Origin: Sipunculus nudus
Lineage: Eukaryota; Annelida; Sipuncula; Golfingiida; Sipunculidae
Assembly (NCBI GenBank): GCA_026874595.1
Contig: CM049309.1
Coordinates: 22,241,033-22,305,032 of the forward strand
Reading direction: 5' to 3'
Length of the DNA: 64,000 nt
This document shows, piece after piece, positions 63,436-64,000 of the stretch; positions within the stretch are counted from its first letter, which is position 1, and each line of letters begins with the position of its first letter. The translations under genes and the position numbers were made by a program. The notes below the pieces were generated by a model. That model was not told the DNA's origin. It made no database searches and saw only the letters and a list, made by a program, of their open reading frames with translations.

Positions 63436-64000
63436 CATATATACCTTTCAGCGTCTGTGAGTGACATATTCAACTATATATATATATATATATATATTTA
63501 TATGATTATAATATATATATAATTATATTTCAAATAATTATAATATTATAATAGAAAATAAGTTATTTTGTGAGTTCTAAGCAGGTTTAGATATAACATG
63601 TTTTGGTAATCGTGCAATATAACGGACCCATATTTCTCTCTCTCACATATAACTGTGACCACATTTCACTAAAATTTTTTTGCATGATCCGGCGCATCTA
63701 ATGATATCATATTTTTGTATGTTATTAATATATTTATTTTGCTACAAACTGTCGAAAAAGGGTAGTTTGCCGAAAATACCCAAAATGACGTCGTGTCAAA
63801 GACATTCTGATCCGACGTCATGAATCCACAGTAATATACATATATACCATGTTAAACATTTAGATGATGTCTTATTAAATTTACAGTCAATATATAATAT
63901 TACCCATATATGTTTATACTTTTTTACCTCTTTTTATCCACATTTCACTTGATGTACGTTCAAGGTGACGACGCCCTGCCGCCAGAACGTAAACAAATGT
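63346..64000. repeat. Microsatellite-rich end of window
   Basis: TA microsatellites at 63381-63428 and 63475-63497, then AT-rich DNA. Similarity to block A stops where the VNTR begins there. No match to PAN exon 3 is seen before the end of the window. Confidence 0.7.

Overview
The window looks like intergenic and intronic DNA from a marine mollusc, most likely a bivalve. It is AT-rich and intron-bearing, and it is crowded with TA and GA microsatellites, tRNA-derived SINEs, and repeats built from a terminal fold-back hairpin, a CCGT-type microsatellite and ~165-bp internal units. That design is described for molluscan Helitron-related (HINE/pearl-like) elements. Nothing bacterial or viral is intact here. 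The host assignment is inference; no species can be named.

Only one host gene is well supported. It has three exons (5866-5941, 7941-8438, 11413-11681, + strand) with matching splice phases and encodes a 280-residue secreted protein with a C-terminal PAN/Apple-like domain. A diverged paralogue lies about 53 kb downstream (exons at 58646-58721 and 62181-62681). Its second exon has an in-frame stop, and its third exon would fall beyond the window. The paralogues sit in a larger duplicated block (about 2.4-10.3 kb against 55.0-63.35 kb), and comparing the two blocks shows which mobile elements landed after the duplication. Among these are a 662-bp solo LTR with a 4-bp target duplication, a ~1-kb TA-flanked insertion, and a 1.2-kb fold-back element beside a splice donor.

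Layout: 1-2.3 kb HINE-like and other dispersed repeats; 2.4-11.7 kb the PAN gene, with a 39-bp VNTR in its last intron; 11.8-13.6 kb HINE-like DNA; 14.0-16.9 kb a four-unit diverged tandem array interrupted by a SINE-bearing inverted-repeat element and a small TA-flanked MITE; 17.7-21.1 kb a broken Ty3/Gypsy fossil whose LTRs carry a 35-bp minisatellite; 21-29.9 kb microsatellites and dispersed repeats; 29.9-30.7 kb a minus-strand solo LTR; 31.2-31.6 kb a LINE 3' tail; 33.0-33.8 kb LTR-like and SGNH-like fragments; 34.7-39.4 kb dispersed repeats; 38.66-52.73 kb a very recent head-to-tail duplication of a ~7.04-kb unit; 53.4-54.5 kb repeats, including an inverted relative of the end of that unit, and a SINE; 55.0-63.35 kb the second paralogous block; then microsatellite DNA to the end.

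The most notable points are the PAN-domain paralogue pair, the young 7-kb tandem duplication with uneven divergence along it, and the A-tract/GCTTCC array that occurs three times in two orientations. All identity figures are by-eye counts, not computed alignments.
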